DNA from: Christiangramia flava JLT2011
Lineage (GTDB): Bacteria; Bacteroidota; Bacteroidia; Flavobacteriales; Flavobacteriaceae
NCBI RefSeq assembly: GCF_001951155.1
Contig: NZ_CP016359.1
Location: 3,248,001-3,312,000, forward strand
Length of the DNA: 64,000 nucleotides
Direction of reading: 5' to 3'
Shown: positions 53,076-61,412 of the stretch, piece after piece
Layout: the number at the start of each line of letters is the position of its first letter
Position numbering within the stretch: the stretch's first letter is position 1
Translations under genes and position numbers: made by a program
Notes under the pieces: generated by a model
What the model was told of the DNA's origin: nothing
Seen by the model: only the letters and a program-made list of their open reading frames with translations
Databases searched by the model: none

Positions 53076-54563
53076 TTAATTCTTCTCCAGCTTCGCGCCT
53101 AATTTCTGGCCGCCTGTATCGGGAAGTTCATCGATATACATTCTTTGATATACAGGGCTATTGAAACCTGTTTCTTTGAACTCACTATACCAGAACTCTC
53201 GTTCAGGATAGAATCTTCTGTTATTTTTGATCGCATCAATAGCTGCTGCCAGAAGTGGTTCAGAAGGATCTCCCAATTTTCCAAGATTTGAGATTCGCTC
53301 TTCGATAGCTACATCTGGAATCAACCCGTTATAAGGCACCACGTTGTCTTCAGCATTTACAGATTCGTAAACCAGTGGCTGAATGGCGTATAAATGGTCT
53401 GGATTGGCGTTATCCCGTCCAAAATTAGGTGAATCATAAAGAGTTACCGAAGCCTGGGATTTTCCTACGGTAGTGTCTCCCACCTTAACCACATCGATGT
53501 AAGGGCTCAAACCGTTCATAACCAATTCACTGGCAGAAGCGGTGCTTCCTGTACCAATCACATAAAGATCTGTCAAATTAAGACTGTTGATCGCCACATC
53601 ATTGTCAATTTCATCAGTGAAATAGTTGAATAATCTATCAGGATTCTGATCCAGGAAATAAGCCTGGTATTTGTCGTTCCATTGCTGTTTTGCAAATACG
53701 TCCCCGGTAAACTGGCCGGTGATCATACTGGCAAGTCTGGTAGCAGAACTAACTCGGCCACCACCGTTGTAGCGAAGATCGAGGATCAACTTCTGGATAC
53801 CTTCAGCTTTAAACTCGGCAAAAGCATCATTCAGTTCATCGTCAAAATCAGCCACAAAACTGTTATACATCAGGTATCCCACTTTGATGCCATCTACATC
53901 TAATACTTCTTTAACTAAAATAGGATTTTCGGTCAGTGTTTGAGCTGCAATAGTTACTTCTTCGCCGGTTTCACTTACCGTGTTATCGTTGATGGTAGCA
54001 ATGGTGAAAGTTTGAGAAGAACTTCCAAGCAATTCGCGATAGTTATCTACGGTAAGGGTGGTTCCGTTGATCTTGGTGAAAAGATCTCCACGTTCAATAT
54101 TCTGGCCATCGGCATTACTTCCCGGAACGATGTAGCGCACAACCCCGAAAATATCATTAGAGCCAGAAAAACGGTACAGTCTATAATCTACACCGGTAGT
54201 TTCAGAAATCCCGCTGAACATATTTTCCAATTCCACATAATCATCTGTAATGAAAGAGAAACGATCCTGCTCGGCCACCAGACCATCGTAGAACAGGTCT
54301 TCAGGACTGTCCCAGGTTTCCAGCCAGTCGTATAATTCATCCTGGGTATCAAAATAATCATCTGCCAGCTCCGGAATCTGAGACTTATAAAGGTAAATTT
54401 CATTCATACCTTTCCAAACGAAGTCTTTTACCTCCAGTTCTGTAGTGATCTCTCTTTCAGAGGTAGGCGGATCTACTGGAGTATCGTCATTATCTTCCTT
54501 GGAACAGGAAGTCATCAGCAGCCCTCCAAAAACGAAGAGCATCAAATATTTAGTAATTTTCAT
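53076..54563 (-). CDS. S41 family (C-terminal processing) peptidase, lipoprotein
   Basis: 495 residues from ATG 54563, giving SPII signal LFVFGGLLMTSC (Cys20). Order: helical N-terminal domain (KDFVWKGMNEIYLYKSQIPEL), a PDZ domain (about 105-195; GVVRYIVPGSNADGQNIERGDLFTKINGTTL), and the S41 catalytic part: LILDLRYNGGGRVSSATRLA, GTGSTASASELVMNGL (nucleophile Ser) and VGKSQASVTLY (catalytic Lys). It clips C-terminal ends of proteins in the periplasm. Transcribed alone. Confidence 0.93.
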   Translation of the reverse strand: MKITKYLMLFVFGGLLMTSCSKEDNDDTPVDPPTSEREITTELEVKDFVWKGMNEIYLYKSQIPELADDYFDTQDELYDWLETWDSPEDLFYDGLVAEQDRFSFITDDYVELENMFSGISETTGVDYRLYRFSGSNDIFGVVRYIVPGSNADGQNIERGDLFTKINGTTLTVDNYRELLGSSSQTFTIATINDNTVSETGEEVTIAAQTLTENPILVKEVLDVDGIKVGYLMYNSFVADFDDELNDAFAEFKAEGIQKLILDLRYNGGGRVSSATRLASMITGQFTGDVFAKQQWNDKYQAYFLDQNPDRLFNYFTDEIDNDVAINSLNLTDLYVIGTGSTASASELVMNGLSPYIDVVKVGDTTVGKSQASVTLYDSPNFGRDNANPDHLYAIQPLVYESVNAEDNVVPYNGLIPDVAIEERISNLGKLGDPSEPLLAAAIDAIKNNRRFYPEREFWYSEFKETGFNSPVYQRMYIDELPDTGGQKLGAKLEKN

Positions 54564-54702
54564 AAAATAGGTATATGTTAAATAAAGGTTTAGCAATTTT
54601 TTCTAAAATTAGACACTTTAAAAGAATTTCAAAATAATTTGTAACAAAACAATTACTCATTCGTATTAGAGGTGAGAAGGTTCACTAACCAACCCATCAA
54701 CA

Positions 54703-55212
54703 ATGAAAGAACGCGCCTTCCTGAAAATAATTGATCCTGTTAAGGACAAAATGTACCGTTTGGCACTGCGCTTGCTTACATCGAAGGAAGCAGCAGAAGA
54801 CGCTACACAGGAAGTTATTTTGAAATTATGGAGCCGCAAAGAGAAAATCAAGCATTATGCCAATGTCGAGGCTTTCGCGATGACAGTTACAAAAAATTAC
54901 TGTCTGGACCAGTTGAAGTCGAAACAGAATAGCCATTTGCGGATCGTTCATCAAAATTATGAAAGCCATCACGTTTCGCTTCAAAAAGAGATCGAGCTGA
55001 ATGATGAGATGAACTGGCTCTCCATGATCGTAAATGATCTACCCGAACAGCAACGTATGATTTTTCAGCTTCGGGACGTGGAACAGTATGAATATGAGGA
55101 AATTGCAGAAATAATGGAAATGAACCAGACGGCAATCCGGGTGGCACTTTCAAGAGCTCGTAAGGCGATCAGGGAAAGTCTGGTAAAAAAGCACAACTAT
55201 GGAATGGGATAA
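54703..55212 (+). CDS. RNA polymerase sigma factor, ECF family (second of the window)
   Basis: 169 residues. Region 2 at 15-80 (ALRLLTSKEAAEDATQEVILKLW, YANVEAFAMTVTKNYCLDQL), region 4 at about 105-160 (LPEQQRMIFQLRDVEQYEYEEIAEIMEMNQTAIRVALSRARKAIRESL). The next gene overlaps its 3' end by 14 bases, a sign of translational coupling with its anti-sigma partner. It heads a four-gene unit with two DUF4252 proteins. Confidence 0.93.
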   Translation: MKERAFLKIIDPVKDKMYRLALRLLTSKEAAEDATQEVILKLWSRKEKIKHYANVEAFAMTVTKNYCLDQLKSKQNSHLRIVHQNYESHHVSLQKEIELNDEMNWLSMIVNDLPEQQRMIFQLRDVEQYEYEEIAEIMEMNQTAIRVALSRARKAIRESLVKKHNYGMG

Positions 55213-55645
55213 ATTAGAGAAATTGCTGGCCAGGTACGATGAAGGGGAAACCAGCCTGGCAGAAGAACAGGAACTCCGGGAATATTTCAGTACTAATGAG
55301 GTTCCGGAAGAACTTTACGCTTACAAACTAATGTTTGCTTATGTGAGCCGAGAGAAAAAAGAAACTTTTGAAGCCGAAGATTCGGTTAAAGCGTCTAAAG
55401 CTAAATACGCCTGGACCAGTATCGCTGCCATGATTGCGATCATGCTTGGAATTTATTTTTTCAATGATCATTCCGGGACCATGCAGGAGCAGCAGGTGGC
55501 TTCCCTCAGTGAAGAAGAAATGGCTTTGGAGCAAACCAAGGAAACCCTGAAAATGGTTTCAGAATTTATGAACGAAGGAACTGCAGACCTTGTTTACCTG
55601 AAAGAATTCAATAACACTAAAAACAAAATCATTCAACTAGATTAA
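55199..55645 (+). CDS. Probable anti-sigma factor
   Basis: 148 residues. The N-terminal half is soluble and acidic (EKLLARYDEGETSLAEEQELREYF), a transmembrane helix follows (AWTSIAAMIAIMLGIYFF, about 64-82), and the C-terminal part is helical and probably periplasmic (LEQTKETLKMVSEFMNEG). Overlap with the ECF gene and the single-span layout make it the partner of that sigma factor. No zinc motif. It differs in sequence from the anti-sigma at 23306. Confidence 0.75.
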   Translation: MEWDKLEKLLARYDEGETSLAEEQELREYFSTNEVPEELYAYKLMFAYVSREKKETFEAEDSVKASKAKYAWTSIAAMIAIMLGIYFFNDHSGTMQEQQVASLSEEEMALEQTKETLKMVSEFMNEGTADLVYLKEFNNTKNKIIQLD

Positions 55646-55657
55646 AAACCAGAAATC

Positions 55658-56185
55658 ATGAATAGAATAATAATCACCCTCCTCCTGGCCCTGGCGCCAT
55701 TGTTTTCTCAGGCTCAGAATTTCGAGAAATATGAGAACATGAAAGATGTAGATGCCATGGTCATGACCAGCAAAATGTTCAAAATGCTGGCAAAAGTAGA
55801 CCTTAGCGAAAGTGATCCTGAGGCTCAGGAATACATGAAGCTTATTGAAAACCTGGACCGGATCCAGATCTACAAATCATCCAACCCGGATGTGATGCAG
55901 AAAATGGCTACAGATGTTCAGGCCTACCTTCAAAAAGGTTCACTGGAAGAACTGATGCGGGTAAAAGACGACGGCCAGAATATTAAATTTTATTCGGTTC
56001 CGGGTAAAAACGACAATTATGTGAAAGAGCTTTTCATGTACCTGCAGGGAAGCAACTCCAATAAACCCATGACTGTTATCCTGAGTATTACGGGAGATAT
56101 AGACCTTTCCCAACTATCCAAGCTTACAGCTGATCTCAAAGTGCCTGGAGCTGAAAAACTGAAAGATGCCAACAAAAAATCCTAA
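55658..56185 (+). CDS. DUF4252 exported protein (first copy)
   Basis: 175 residues. Signal peptide MNRIIITLLLALAPLFSQAQ, then a helical-beta domain: NMKDVDAMVMTSKMFKMLAKVDL, LIENLDRIQIYKSSNPDVMQKM and KDDGQNIKFYSVPGKNDNYVKEL. The pattern is DUF4252, a family of unknown function common in Bacteroidota behind ECF sigma operons. It follows the anti-sigma gene by 12 bases. The next gene encodes a distant second copy. Confidence 0.85.
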   Translation: MNRIIITLLLALAPLFSQAQNFEKYENMKDVDAMVMTSKMFKMLAKVDLSESDPEAQEYMKLIENLDRIQIYKSSNPDVMQKMATDVQAYLQKGSLEELMRVKDDGQNIKFYSVPGKNDNYVKELFMYLQGSNSNKPMTVILSITGDIDLSQLSKLTADLKVPGAEKLKDANKKS

Positions 56186-56189
56186 TATC

Positions 56190-56804
56190 ATGACACTAAT
56201 CAAAAAACTAACAGTATTATTCAGTATTCTGGCAATCACTGCCTGCCAGAACGATAAATCTATCCAGAAGTACTATGTAGATAACCAGGAAGATGCTGAT
56301 TTTATGGCACTGGATGTCCCTACCAGCATGTTCGCCAATCTGGACGCCATGGATGCCGAGAAGCGCGAAACCATGGAATCTATCAAAAAGATCAATGTAC
56401 TTGCCTTAAGAGCCGATCAACATCCTGAAAAATTCAAGAAAGAGAAAGCAAAACTGGACGAAATCTTTACTGATGAAAAATATCAGTTATTGATGAAATA
56501 CGGTGGAGGCACCAGGAAAGCCGCGCTTTATTTCACGGGAGAAGATGATGCTATAGATGAACTGATCGTTTACGGGTATGATGATTCCAAAGGTTTAGGT
56601 GTGGCCCGCGTATTAGGCGAGGACATGAATCCTGCTGGAATTATGGAAATGATGAAATCTTTGAAAAAAGAAGATATCGACGCCAGCGGACTGGAAGGCC
56701 TTATCGGAATTATGGGAAATGATAAGAAAACGAAAGATTCTACTACTGTAAAATCTTCTGAAGATGATACCACTGCGGTGGAAACAGACTCCATTTCAGA
56801 ATAA
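56190..56804 (+). CDS. DUF4252-like lipoprotein (second copy)
   Basis: 204 residues from ATG 56190, four bases after the preceding stop; the frame opens earlier inside that gene. SPII signal VLFSILAITAC (Cys19). The body parallels the first copy in order of motifs: FMALDVPTSMFANLDAMD, SIKKINVLALRADQHPEKFKKE and RKAALYFTGEDDAIDELIVY. The tail is low-complexity (SEDDTTAVETDS). A periplasmic soluble copy and a lipid-anchored copy in the same operon suggest a complex or a sensor pair. Confidence 0.82.
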   Translation: MTLIKKLTVLFSILAITACQNDKSIQKYYVDNQEDADFMALDVPTSMFANLDAMDAEKRETMESIKKINVLALRADQHPEKFKKEKAKLDEIFTDEKYQLLMKYGGGTRKAALYFTGEDDAIDELIVYGYDDSKGLGVARVLGEDMNPAGIMEMMKSLKKEDIDASGLEGLIGIMGNDKKTKDSTTVKSSEDDTTAVETDSISE

Positions 56805-56825
56805 GTACCTTAATTAGTTGAAAAG

Positions 56826-56852
56826 AAAAAGCCCCAAAATGGGGCTTTTTTT
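56826..56852. terminator. Bidirectional terminator between DUF4252 operon and purB
   Basis: AAAAAGCCCC and GGGGCTTTTT around AAAAT, with T runs on both strands; its end touches the purB stop. Confidence 0.92.
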
Positions 56853-58188
56853 ATATTCCAGTGTAATTCTGCGGAGTGATTTTTTTGAGCTCTTCCTTGA
56901 TTTCAGTACTGACCTCCAGGGTTTCAATAAAATCAGCAATACTCTTACTCGTGATCTTTTCATTGGTTCGCGTTAGACCTTTTAGTGCTTCATACGGATT
57001 TTTGAAACCTTCACGTCGAAGAATGGTCTGGATCGCTTCTGCTACCACCGCCCAGTTATTTTCAAGGTCGGCATGTAGTTTTTCCTCATTCAGTAAAAGT
57101 TTATTCAAACCTTTCAAAGTTGATTTGAATGCGATGAGCGTATGTCCCACCGGAACGCCTACATTTCGTAAAACCGTGCTATCGGTGAGATCTCTTTGCA
57201 ACCTGCTGATAGGAAGCTTTGCCGATAAATGCTCAAAAATGGCATTGGCTATTCCCAGGTTTCCTTCACTGTTTTCAAAATCAATAGGATTTACTTTATG
57301 TGGCATGGCCGAAGAACCGATTTCCCCTTTTTTGATCTTCTGCTTAAAATAATCCATCGAAATATAGGTCCAAATGTCGCGGTCCAAATCGATCAGGATC
57401 GTATTGATCCTTTTTAACGCATCAAATAGCGCCGCCATATGGTCGTAGTGTTCGATCTGAGTTGTGGGGAAGGAATGCTGCAATCCAAGGATGTCTTCTA
57501 CAAAATGATCACCAAAAGCCTTCCAGTCTATTTCCGGATAAGCCACCTGATGAGCGTTATAATTCCCGGTAGCACCACCAAATTTGGCAGCGTGAGGAAT
57601 TTGCAGTAGCTGTGCTTTCTGCTGTTCCAATCTTTCCACGAATACCTGGATCTCTTTTCCCAGACGAGTAGGAGAGGCCGGCTGGCCGTGGGTTCTTGCC
57701 AGTAAAGGGATTGCAGCCCACTCTTTGGATAGACTGCTAAGTTTTTCAATGATTTCGTCTAGTTCCGGTACATAGACTTGTTCCACTGCATCTTTTAAAC
57801 TTAACGGAATGGCGGTATTATTGATATCCTGCGAAGTAAGCCCAAAATGGATAAATTCTTTAGAAGAGGTCATCCCCAGTTTGTCAAATTCTTCTTTCAG
57901 GAAATATTCAACGGCCTTTACATCATGATTGGTTACTTTTTCGATCTTTTTAATAGCCTGTGCGTCGAGTGACGTAAAGTTTTCGTAAAGATCTCTCAGT
58001 TTGCTGAAGTTATTAATGTCAACATCCTGAAGTTGCGGTAAACCCTGCTCGTATAGCGCGATGAAATATTCTACTTCGACCTGGATACGGTACCGAATTA
58101 AAGCTTCCTCGCTAAAATATTTTGAAAGTTTTTTGGTTTTGGAGTGGTATCTTCCGTCTATTGGAGAGATGGCCGTTAGTGGTGTCAT
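56851..58188 (-). CDS. purB: Adenylosuccinate lyase
   Basis: 445 residues. The fumarase/aspartase superfamily signature is GSSAMPHKVNPIDFENSEGN (about 290-310), the catalytic His lies in LLARTHGQPASPTRLGKE, and the N-terminal SPIDGRYHSKTKKLSKYFSE is typical of purB. It acts twice in purine synthesis, releasing fumarate from SAICAR and adenylosuccinate. Single gene, sharing a terminator with the DUF4252 operon. Confidence 0.97.
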   Translation of the reverse strand: MTPLTAISPIDGRYHSKTKKLSKYFSEEALIRYRIQVEVEYFIALYEQGLPQLQDVDINNFSKLRDLYENFTSLDAQAIKKIEKVTNHDVKAVEYFLKEEFDKLGMTSSKEFIHFGLTSQDINNTAIPLSLKDAVEQVYVPELDEIIEKLSSLSKEWAAIPLLARTHGQPASPTRLGKEIQVFVERLEQQKAQLLQIPHAAKFGGATGNYNAHQVAYPEIDWKAFGDHFVEDILGLQHSFPTTQIEHYDHMAALFDALKRINTILIDLDRDIWTYISMDYFKQKIKKGEIGSSAMPHKVNPIDFENSEGNLGIANAIFEHLSAKLPISRLQRDLTDSTVLRNVGVPVGHTLIAFKSTLKGLNKLLLNEEKLHADLENNWAVVAEAIQTILRREGFKNPYEALKGLTRTNEKITSKSIADFIETLEVSTEIKEELKKITPQNYTGI

Positions 58189-58262
58189 TTGTTGCTGAAT
58201 TTTTGAAAAACGTAAAGATACGCCATCAGATCAATTCAGAAAAAAAATGCCCATATTTTACC

Positions 58263-58946
58263 TTAGGAATGCTCTTTTAAGTCAGCTACCAGTTTGGGTA
58301 CGCCTTTAACCGCAGTTTCCGGAATGATGTTCAGGTATTTTGACGGCTGAATATTCGGTTTGGGATCTATGAAATAGATAGGGGTTTCCGGCTTCACAAA
58401 ATGGACCAGACTCGCCGCGGGATAGACCTGCATAGAAGTGCCAATTACCATCAGGATATCAGCCTCTTCAGTAATCTTACCGGCTATTTCAAACATAGGA
58501 ACAGCTTCTCCAAACCAGACCACATGGGGGCGTAACTGGAAATTATGCTCGCAAAAATCACCAGGTTTAATGTCCTGTTTCCAGTCCATCACCAGCTTTT
58601 CATCAAAAGTACTTCTTGCTTTGAGCAGTTCGCCATGAAGATGAACCACTTTAGAACTGCCGGCACGTTCATGAAGATCATCAATATTCTGTGTAATGAT
58701 GCTCACATCAAAATTTTCTTCCAGTTCCACCAGCGATTTATGAGCGGCATTGGGAGAAACCTGTAGGAGTTGCTTACGACGCTGATTGTAAAAGTCCAGA
58801 ACAAGTCCCATATTTTTTTCCCAGCCTTGTGGAGAGGCTACTTCCATGACATCATGACCTTCCCAAAGCCCGTCGGCATCACGAAAGGTTTTGATACCAC
58901 TTTCTGCACTAATCCCGGCACCGGTTAATACCACAATCTTCTTCAT
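58263..58946 (-). CDS. NAD-dependent protein deacylase (sirtuin, class III-like), without zinc cysteines
   Basis: 227 residues. Rossmann motifs GAGISAESGIKTFRDADGLW (10-29), TQNIDDLHERAG and the catalytic His in HLHGE (104). Tyr53 and Arg56 in FYNQRRKQ match the acyl-binding pair of CobB/SIRT5-type desuccinylases. The zinc ribbon normally has four Cys after the catalytic His; here KARSTFDEK and DFCEHNFQLRP keep only one (Cys132), so zinc is probably not bound. VVWFGEAVP and GTSMQVYPAASLV complete the NAD site. It likely removes succinyl or malonyl groups from lysine, by family inference. Confidence 0.9.
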   Translation of the reverse strand: MKKIVVLTGAGISAESGIKTFRDADGLWEGHDVMEVASPQGWEKNMGLVLDFYNQRRKQLLQVSPNAAHKSLVELEENFDVSIITQNIDDLHERAGSSKVVHLHGELLKARSTFDEKLVMDWKQDIKPGDFCEHNFQLRPHVVWFGEAVPMFEIAGKITEEADILMVIGTSMQVYPAASLVHFVKPETPIYFIDPKPNIQPSKYLNIIPETAVKGVPKLVADLKEHS

Positions 58947-59083
58947 CTCGTAAAAATTATAAGCATTCTGTTAAAGTTTTAACCCTCAATTCCTGAGCGC
59001 CAGAAAACTAACTGTTGGCGCCTAAAATAAATTGGTTTTTTGCGCAACCTTTTTTAATTTTCAACGTCTTAGACACAGGTTTC

Positions 59084-59122
59084 GGAAATATTTCCAAGTT
59101 ATCAAGAATTTTCCAATTCTTG
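59084..59122. promoter_or_regulatory. Palindrome and hairpin cluster in the gap
   Basis: GGAAATATTTCC (59084-59095) is a perfect 12-bp palindrome; CAAGAATT and AATTCTTG (59103-59122) form a perfect 8-bp hairpin with loop TTCC. A further GCGCCA/TGGCGC pair lies at 58996-59021. They sit upstream of the candidate RNA at 59141; the last TTG (59120-59122) may be its -33 box. Confidence 0.45.
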
Positions 59123-59140
59123 GTTTTCTGGGAATCTATC

Positions 59141-59352
59141 TAAGTTTTGAGTGTTAACCTAACCACGATAAGCATCAACGGAACCTTTCGGTAAGTAAGG
59201 GAAATAGTTTCAAAATGATCAATTTTTAGCCTTTTTGGTCTGGCAAACTACACAAACAAGTCTTGGAACTGTTTCTAACTGCTTAGCGAATTTCGAATAA
59301 TTATTTCGAATTTTGAATTAGAAAAAGCTCGGATGTTTCCGGGCTTTTTTAA
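59141..59352 (+). ncRNA. Candidate structured non-coding RNA (about 200 nt)
   Basis: The 415-base gap 58947-59361 has no gene. TTG (59120-59122), an 18-base spacer and TAAGTTTTG (59141-59149) approximate a sigma-A promoter. From about 59155 a rod-like RNA is predicted: 59187-59212 pairs with 59264-59290 over about 23 positions (GGAAATAGTTTCA with TGGAACTGTTTCT, then TTCGG-TAAGTA with TGCTTAGCGAA, one mismatch and a small asymmetric loop). It ends with the terminator AAAAGCTCGG/CCGGGCTTTT (59323-59348). The rod shape resembles 6S RNA, which exists in Flavobacteria, but I cannot assign it. Confidence 0.55.
59322..59352 (+). terminator. Terminator of the candidate RNA
   Basis: AAAAAGCTCGG and CCGGGCTTTTT form an 11-bp stem with one G-U pair around ATGTTT, then T. 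It lies ten bases before the next gene's ATG, with no plus-strand gene upstream for 2.5 kb. Confidence 0.88.
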
Positions 59353-59361
59353 TTTTACGGC

Positions 59362-60015
59362 ATGACAGAAGAAGAGATACTTCAGCATTTACAAGAACTT
59401 TTGACGCCAAGAAGAAGGCAGTTGTTCGAGCAGGTCTTAACCAACCGAACCAATTTTTTTACCGTTGCTACCCAGGATGTGTACCAGTTGCATAATACCA
59501 GTGCGGTGATTCGCAGTTGTGATGTCTTTGGCATTCAGAATATTCATGTGATCGAGGAGCGTATGCCGAAAAGAATTGATAAGGAAATTGCAATGGGCGC
59601 GCAAAAATGGGTGGACGTGCAACGCTACAGTGCTACGAAAGATTGCCTGCATACACTTCGTAAGAAAGGATATCGTATCGTCGCTACCAGCCCTCATGAA
59701 GATGCCGTTATGCTGGATGATTTTGATATTTCCACTCCCGCGGCGTTTTTCTTCGGAACCGAAAGGGAAGGGCTTTCTCAAGAAATTTTGGAGGAAGCTG
59801 ACAGTACGTTGAAAATCCCGATGGTTGGTTTTACGGAAAGCCTCAATATTTCGGTTTCCGCAGCGATTATCCTACAATCGGTTACGGAAAAAATGAGACG
59901 ATCCAACCTTCCGTGGAGACTTTCAGCAGCAGAGAAATTCCAGATTGAACTGGCTTGGACTAAAAAAACGATAAAAAATTCTGATCAAATCATAGAACGT
60001 TTCCATAATTCGTAA
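59362..60015 (+). CDS. TrmH-family (SpoU) RNA 2'-O-methyltransferase
   Basis: 217 residues. The SPOUT knot motifs are NTSAVIRSCDVFGIQNIHVI (motif 1), FFFGTEREGLSQEIL (motif 2) and IPMVGFTESLNISVSAAIILQS (motif 3, knot). RPRxx-like start (LLTPRRRQLFEQVLTNRTNFF) and the C-terminal helix fit tRNA Gm18 methyltransferases (TrmH). It transfers a methyl group from SAM to the ribose of G18 in tRNA, or to 23S rRNA in paralogues; not decided here. Its ATG is ten bases behind the terminator of the candidate RNA, so little leader is left. Confidence 0.9.
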   Translation: MTEEEILQHLQELLTPRRRQLFEQVLTNRTNFFTVATQDVYQLHNTSAVIRSCDVFGIQNIHVIEERMPKRIDKEIAMGAQKWVDVQRYSATKDCLHTLRKKGYRIVATSPHEDAVMLDDFDISTPAAFFFGTEREGLSQEILEEADSTLKIPMVGFTESLNISVSAAIILQSVTEKMRRSNLPWRLSAAEKFQIELAWTKKTIKNSDQIIERFHNS

Positions 60016-60051
60016 TAATTCGTAACTTTTACTGCCCTTAGTAGCCAACCA

Positions 60052-60588
60052 ATGACATTATTTTTTTATGTAATCATTGCTATCATCACTTTTTTCGCAT
60101 TTCTACATGCCTGGGCGAAAAAAGATTACGATGTAAGCAGGACTGTTGTAATCAATGCTTCCCGGGAGGAAGTGTTTAATTTCGTGCGGAAATTACGCAA
60201 CCAACCACATTGGAACCCCTGGTTTCGTCGGGATCCTGAAGCTATTAAGAAGTACAAGGGAGAGGACGGCAAACTGGGCTCCAGTTTCTATTGGAAAGGA
60301 AATAGCAAAGCAGGCGAAGGCATTCAGCGTATTGTTAAAGCAAAATTCGGAAGGGTTCTGGAAACACGTATTCTATTCATCAAACCCATCAAAGTACATG
60401 CGCTTACCTATATTGGGGTAAAAGAACTGGAGGAAGAAAAAACAAAAATGGTCTGGGGCGTTCGCGGGCATTTGGCTTTTCCGTTAACCATTATCAGTTT
60501 ACTTTACCCTCCTGAAAAAATTCTGGGGAACAACCTGGAAAACGGACTCAAGAATCTCAAGCATATCCTGGAGGAGAACAACCGGTAA
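60052..60588 (+). CDS. SRPBCC (START-like) membrane-anchored protein
   Basis: 178 residues. An N-terminal transmembrane helix (FFYVIIAIITFFAFLHAW) is followed by an SRPBCC domain: SRTVVINASREEVFNFVRKL, RNQPHWNPWFRRDPEAIKKY, GSSFYWKGNSKAGEGIQRIVKA, and C-terminal helix GNNLENGLKNLKHIL. The fold has a hydrophobic pocket for lipid or polyketide-like ligands; here it faces one side of the inner membrane. Ligand unknown. Probably co-transcribed with the trmH-like gene (36-base gap). Confidence 0.85.
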   Translation: MTLFFYVIIAIITFFAFLHAWAKKDYDVSRTVVINASREEVFNFVRKLRNQPHWNPWFRRDPEAIKKYKGEDGKLGSSFYWKGNSKAGEGIQRIVKAKFGRVLETRILFIKPIKVHALTYIGVKELEEEKTKMVWGVRGHLAFPLTIISLLYPPEKILGNNLENGLKNLKHILEENNR

Positions 60589-60590
60589 TT

Positions 60591-61343
60591 CTATCTTTTC
60601 TGAAGAACCTTATATTCTTCATAGCAATTGCTGATCGCATCAAGGATCTGGAGGTCGTTCGCCGTTTTCATGAAATCCTGTGAATAGTTGCAATTATTCA
60701 GAATCTCATCAATTTCATTACGGTTCACCTGAAGAAAGGCCATCAGTGTTTCACGGTCAAATTTATTCCGAAGCAGTTCCCGGATATTATCATCAGCTTT
60801 CATCTGCCGCAGTTTACGCATTTGCCTCGGCTTATTTCCGAAGATATTATACACGAGATCGGCAGGATTGGAAAGTGATTTTAGGGTTTTGCTTACGGCG
60901 CCAGGAGATTTGTCACCTCCCTCGTATCCCTTGTTAAGACCGGAAATACTGTAGCGGTAATTGTCATAAATCGGGATATTCTTCGCGTCGATCTCCAAAT
61001 ATCCCGTTAGTTTTATAGAATTCACATCCACTTCTTCCAGGGCAAAACCTACTTCGGTCATTTTTACCTTGACGTTGCCGTATTTCAGCCAGTCATTGGT
61101 CACACGAACCCTGATAGACCTGAACCCTAGATAGGAAAAATACAGCGTATCATTCACAGTGGCCTGCAGCTGAAATTCCCCTTTCTCATCACTCACCGAA
61201 CCAACCACCTGGTTCAGGTTTACGATATGAACATTTTCAATAGGTTTATCATCAGCCGCGTTCATAATGGTTCCGCGAATGGTATCCTGTGCGTAGGATA
61301 TCGCTGAAAATGACAGCAAAAACAGAAGTAGGACTTTTTTCAT
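60591..61343 (-). CDS. Carboxypeptidase-regulatory-like domain protein, exported
   Basis: 250 residues. Signal MKKVLLLFLLSFSAISYAQ. Residues about 20-110 are a CarboxypepD_reg-like (transthyretin-like) beta-sandwich: DTIRGTIMNAADDKPIENVHIVNL, GSVSDEKGEFQLQATVNDTLYFSYLGF, the same module that starts SusC receptors. Residues 110-250 are helical and polar with no known domain. It is not followed by a TonB receptor. Role unknown, perhaps envelope structure. Confidence 0.82.
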   Translation of the reverse strand: MKKVLLLFLLSFSAISYAQDTIRGTIMNAADDKPIENVHIVNLNQVVGSVSDEKGEFQLQATVNDTLYFSYLGFRSIRVRVTNDWLKYGNVKVKMTEVGFALEEVDVNSIKLTGYLEIDAKNIPIYDNYRYSISGLNKGYEGGDKSPGAVSKTLKSLSNPADLVYNIFGNKPRQMRKLRQMKADDNIRELLRNKFDRETLMAFLQVNRNEIDEILNNCNYSQDFMKTANDLQILDAISNCYEEYKVLQKR

Positions 61344-61412
61344 AACAACAGGACCTAAAAATAGGAATTTTGTATAAAAAACAATGCCAAACTGAAAGAT
61401 TAGTGCTATCGC

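Noticed and set aside
58263..58946. Sirtuin as part of an anti-phage defence system
   Set aside because: It is a stand-alone CobB-size deacylase with no linked effector, SLOG, HerA or STAND gene; metabolic deacylase is the simple reading.
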